NCBI GenBank assembly: GCA_005765155.1
Contig: VCCP01000003.1
Coordinates: 2,976,001 to 3,040,000 of the forward strand
Direction of reading: 5' to 3'
DNA length: 64,000 bases
Source: Zelopaecilomyces penicillatus
Taxonomy: Eukaryota > Ascomycota > Sordariomycetes > Hypocreales > Pseudodiploosporaceae
Shown here: positions 60,650-64,000 of the stretch, piece after piece
Numbering within the stretch: the stretch's first letter is position 1
Layout of the letters: each line of letters opens with the position of its first letter
Notes under the pieces: generated by a model
The model's database searches: none
What the model saw: the letters and a program-made list of their open reading frames with translations, nothing else
What the model was told of the DNA's origin: nothing
Translations under genes and position numbers: made by a program

Positions 60650-61652
60650 AGAAAGAAAATAAACGTTGAGATTTAGATTTTGTTATTAAAAAAAGATTCC
60701 TTTGGGCGTCTATGGGTTACCGAATGAATGGGTCAGAGACGGTGATGAGCTTCTGGGGAAGCTTTTGTTTGGTTAACGTTTTTATCCTCTTTGCACGCCA
60801 TGGCTGTGCGTCATTCTCTCACGACTTGTTTTTGTACGTTTATTTATTGTTATATTGTGTGCCCGCCACTTCCGACGTGTGTTTCCCCGTTCTGTATGAG
60901 CATTTACTCTGTTGGCCGAAGGGAGGCAGGGAAGCGCGTCAGAGCAAAACGCATGCCGAGAGAAGCTGGGTTGGCACCTTTTGTTTCTATTCTCTCCCTC
61001 GGAGCTGAGCGACAAGCCGACATGCTTTCTGCTCAAATATTCCTATATACGGCCATGATGAGGCAGGCCTGGTGGGAGGGTTTCCCACCTAAACGACATT
61101 GTACATAGCTGCAGCTGCAGAAAAGAACTTTATGATGAATCAGTTGCCGGCTTCTGCCAGCATTATTACTCTACAAAAACTTGCGTTTCCAGTTTTGCTT
61201 CTTTTTCGTTGTGACCAAATGTTCCCACTCAGCTGTTTCGTCTTGCACGGGAGAGCAACTTCTCATTGGCTCCGTCTCGCCCGTTTCCGCCTCGTCGCGG
61301 CAGAGACATGCAGACGCAGGGCACGGGTGCGACTCAACCCCTTCATGCAGTTATGGTCTATTAGTCCCTTGAGGAGGGGAAACTGCCTAGCAAGCTAGGT
61401 AGCGATGACAGGCGGCAGCATTGACAAGCGCAAGCGGACAAGTACGAATGGTGACGGGTGGAGGGGGAGACAGACAGATGTGTGTGTATACATACCGAGA
61501 GGTGCATAAGATGTGGCGGTTGACCCTTGGCAGAGACGGGACCTCAAACAGTATGTTCAGACACCCAAAGGAGTAGAACAGATGGGATGCGGCCGCCACT
61601 TGCTAAGCGACACGACAGAAGGACCCATCCATCCTTTACTTTATTTTTTTCA

Positions 61653-61670
61653 TTTTTTTTTTTTTTTTTT
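61653..61670. repeat. Homopolymer run of 18 T
   Basis: Uninterrupted poly-T in noncoding DNA, perhaps a reversed poly-A remnant or a nucleosome-excluding tract. Confidence 0.9.
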
Positions 61671-63074
61671 GAGTTTCAACTGTGAGATAGTGTAGTTAAA
61701 ACGGGCGGTTATGGTTTGCTGCTGGGTGAGACAGTTGGGACGAGGGAACACGCGAGCAAAATTGAATAGAAGGCGTTATTCAACAAGAGCACCAAAACCA
61801 TGTCAAAGGGCTGAGTTTTACAAAAAAAAAACTGTGTAACAAAAGACCATTCAAACAGGCAGCATCGGCGTTGCAAAAGCACAAGGGCTTTGTTGTACAA
61901 TTGTTTTGCTGTGTTACTCTAGGTTAGTAGTCCTTATATGTTGGAAGTGTAGGAGGATTTTAGTGGGGAGGACCAGACCTAAAGAAACCCAAACAGTAGC
62001 AGTGTTCTCCATGCGGGCAGATTCGGCGATTTCGGAAACGCGGGTTGTGCTGGGGGAAGTGATTATCCACAATGGGCTTATGCTATGCTTGATATAGTTC
62101 AATTGATCGTCTGACGACTGGTTTGGTTACCATTATGTAGGAAGTATTCTAGGGTCGGTTGGTCTGGTCCCATGTGGTTACTTATTCATGCGGCCTGGGT
62201 GGGTGTTTGGGGGAGTTTTTCTTATGGGCGAATATGAGACACGGAAACTATTGGTCGAGGAGACAATGTTTCGGTGCGACGTTGTGTGGATGTGGCTTAC
62301 TCAAGGTAGGTAGGTGAGTTTGAAGAAGGAACAGGAAAAGGGCAAAAAAGGGCCGGGGTTTCATGATTAGAGGGAGGAGAGCCATTCATTTAGTGGGATG
62401 CACACTGTGTGTTAATTTTCTCAAGGATAGGATATTATGGAATGGTTTGTTCATTGATGATAATGGATTGATTGGTTCTAAAAGGCGTATAGCCCAAGTC
62501 TCGCATACAACCTAACAACAAAAACAACAACAGCAACAACAACAAGGGAAATTAGAACCTTATAATAAGGTAAGAGAGCGGCATGTTACAAACGATCTTT
62601 GCTAACCTGAACTGCGGGCCATTCGTGATGCGAACAAAAGAGATGGTTTGCAACAACCAAGTGGGGATGTTTTTGTTTTTGACTTTTTAGCCGAGAGACA
62701 AGGAGAGAAACATCCAACTCAGCAAAGTCTCTAACGATGACAGGATTAATGACAAGAGCAGAAAAGAGACACAAAAGGGGGGAACGGATACATAAAGAGC
62801 ACACTTGACACAAATACTGACTGACTCGCACACAGACACCGCAACACAAGTATATGCACACACACACACACTCACAGCAAACACACAACAGGACGAGAAT
62901 AAATGGGGAATGAGTGAAACAGACCTGCACAACCAAGATTCAATTCTGAGCAGAGAATAAACCCTCCATAAAATGCTCAAGCTGGAGCACAAACCTCCGT
63001 CAGCCAATGTGCAGCCAGCACTTCGTTTATCGCCATATGCAACAAATCGCTATGCAATGCGTCGTTTCAATGCG

Positions 63075-63095
63075 CTCTCTCTCTCTCTCTCTCTC
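63075..63095. repeat. (CT)n microsatellite
   Basis: About ten CT units in the 3' flank of the kinesin gene. Confidence 0.9.
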
Positions 63096-63359
63096 GCCGT
63101 CGAAACTCCAAAACGCCATGCCTTGATCCCCTTTAACACATGACTCCCAACAATAAAAACAAAATGGGGGGAGAGAGAAAAAAATCCAACCACAACAACG
63201 AACACGCAAAAACACCAATGATGTCAATGCTTCCCCTTCTCTTTTTTTGCTCCAACAAATGCGGATGGCAGCAAAAGATCTTACAAAACAACAAGGAAAG
63301 AAACTCCCGCTCCAAGTTGCAGGGCATAGTAAAAAAACAAACAATTACATGCCCACAAT

Positions 63360-63998
63360 TTATGCCGTTGCCAGCAAGCCCTGGTATGCTCGGTCTACTG
63401 CCCGTCCGCCCATTCCAGGCACGGCCCGGAGTTGTGTCAGGCTTTCGATTTCTCCGCCGTCTGCGTCCGCGAGCTCCAGGTAATCTACGAGATCTTGGGC
63501 CTTCTTCGCTCCGAATCCCACCAAGCCCCTGATCTGAGTCACATCGCGTGAGTTGACCACACCCAGCAGCCGTAGCGTGAATGGAGACGCAGCTCTGTCC
63601 TCGTCTGAAAAGATAGTCTGAACCGCAGCAGAAGACTTGTTCTTGGACTTGGGAGGCTTGCTCTTGACGGGTGTGTATGCATAAGGTTCTCCCTCTACGT
63701 CAGCTTCGGCGTCATGATATACGCTCTCCTCATCTTCCGTCACCGTCTTGCGCTTCTTTCTGCGATCCTTCTTCTTGTCTCGAGGTGTTCGAGCATGGTC
63801 ACTTCGCAGGGGCGAAAATGCTCCCGATTCTTGCAGCCGAGCCCGCAGCCGCTCAATCTTTTTGAGCAATTTGGCTTGGCCTGGGAAGTAAGGAAGGGCT
63901 GACTCATATGCCTTCAAGGCTGCTGCATCATCGCCCTTTTCTTTATGTTGCCTGGCGGCAAGCAGGAATCGCAAGCCATCCGACTTGGCATCGTCTCG
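63360..63998 (-). CDS. Kinesin-like protein, C-terminal part (KIF22/Nod-like), cut by window edge
   Basis: 212 codons are visible; the frame is open to the right edge, so the motor domain lies outside the window. The first visible segment (AARQHKEKGDDAAALKAYESALPYFP) is TPR-like, then a charged linker with KKKDRRKKRK, a likely nuclear localisation signal. The last about 75 residues (VNSRDVTQIRGLVGFGAKKAQDLVDYLELA) form a helix-hairpin-helix DNA-binding domain. This order, TPR-like helix, basic linker and terminal HhH, matches the tail of fungal kinesins related to chromokinesin KIF22. Without the motor, other HhH proteins remain possible. Confidence 0.6.
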   Translation of the reverse strand, partial: RDDAKSDGLRFLLAARQHKEKGDDAAALKAYESALPYFPGQAKLLKKIERLRARLQESGAFSPLRSDHARTPRDKKKDRRKKRKTVTEDEESVYHDAEADVEGEPYAYTPVKSKPPKSKNKSSAAVQTIFSDEDRAASPFTLRLLGVVNSRDVTQIRGLVGFGAKKAQDLVDYLELADADGGEIESLTQLRAVPGMGGRAVDRAYQGLLATA

Positions 63999-64000
63999 CC

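Larger units (their letters stand above)
60650..63359. other. 2.7-kb convergent 3' flank
   Basis: Between the stops of the small hypothetical gene and the kinesin gene. It holds simple-sequence tracts: 18 T at 61653-61670, CA dinucleotides around 62857-62871 and CT dinucleotides at 63075-63095. ORFs here are short and without domains. Confidence 0.45.

Noticed and set aside
1..64000. CRISPR arrays, operons, phage or bacterial defence systems
   Set aside because: The window is eukaryotic, with spliced genes; no regularly spaced direct repeats were seen.

Overview
Organism and overall character: this is nuclear DNA of a filamentous ascomycete (Pezizomycotina, most likely Sordariomycetes and probably Hypocreales). 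The basis is 16 protein-coding genes of fungal families, many short GT...AG introns (about 50-100 bp, often with a CTAAC/CTGAC branch-site-like motif), pyrimidine-rich leaders, and no operon-like packing. The genus cannot be read from the window. Most genes had to be rebuilt by joining exons at splice sites that keep frame and restore family motifs; exon coordinates are given per gene. Layout, left half: a Grainyhead/CP2 transcription factor (1392-4147, +); a 5.6-kb gap between two gene 3' ends; a GNAT acetyltransferase (9733-10506, -); a small DUF167-type gene with an unusual 5' end (10772-11176, -); a HAD-type 'Swiss Army Knife RNA repair-like' protein with an RGG tail (11733-13579, +); eIF2B epsilon (14121-16476, -); a 4.8-kb gap; the Skn7 response regulator (21287-23486, +); DNA primase small subunit (25846-27678, +); tRNA methyltransferase Trm10 (27848-29083, -); a B14.7-type complex I subunit (29695-30615, +); and mismatch-repair MSH2 (31192-34123, -). 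This half is dominated by conserved housekeeping genes. Layout, right half: a PQ-loop membrane protein (34839-35971, +), a GMC oxidoreductase (36281-38590, -), a PTH11-like rhodopsin-domain membrane protein (41922-43642, +), a purine-cytosine permease (46396-48095, +), a 12-exon secreted subtilase (48797-51734, -), a ZIP metal transporter with a repeated Cys/His ectodomain (53619-55598, +), a small conserved hypothetical protein (60257-60649, +), and the C-terminus of a kinesin running off the right edge (63360-63998, -). This half is more environment-facing: transport, secretion, sensing, oxidation. I see no single pathway or cluster linking the genes; the arrangement is ordinary fungal synteny. 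No CRISPR array, rRNA, intact tRNA or intact transposon was recognised. The most noteworthy observations are the ZIP ectodomain, built from three CHxH modules each split by an intron at the same codon position; the DUF167 gene that needs either a 51-bp intron or carries an in-frame stop; a candidate decayed LTR at 34431; the uncharacterised HAD/RGG protein; and gene-free stretches carrying G-rich tracts and many TAGGTA/GGTACCT-like words.
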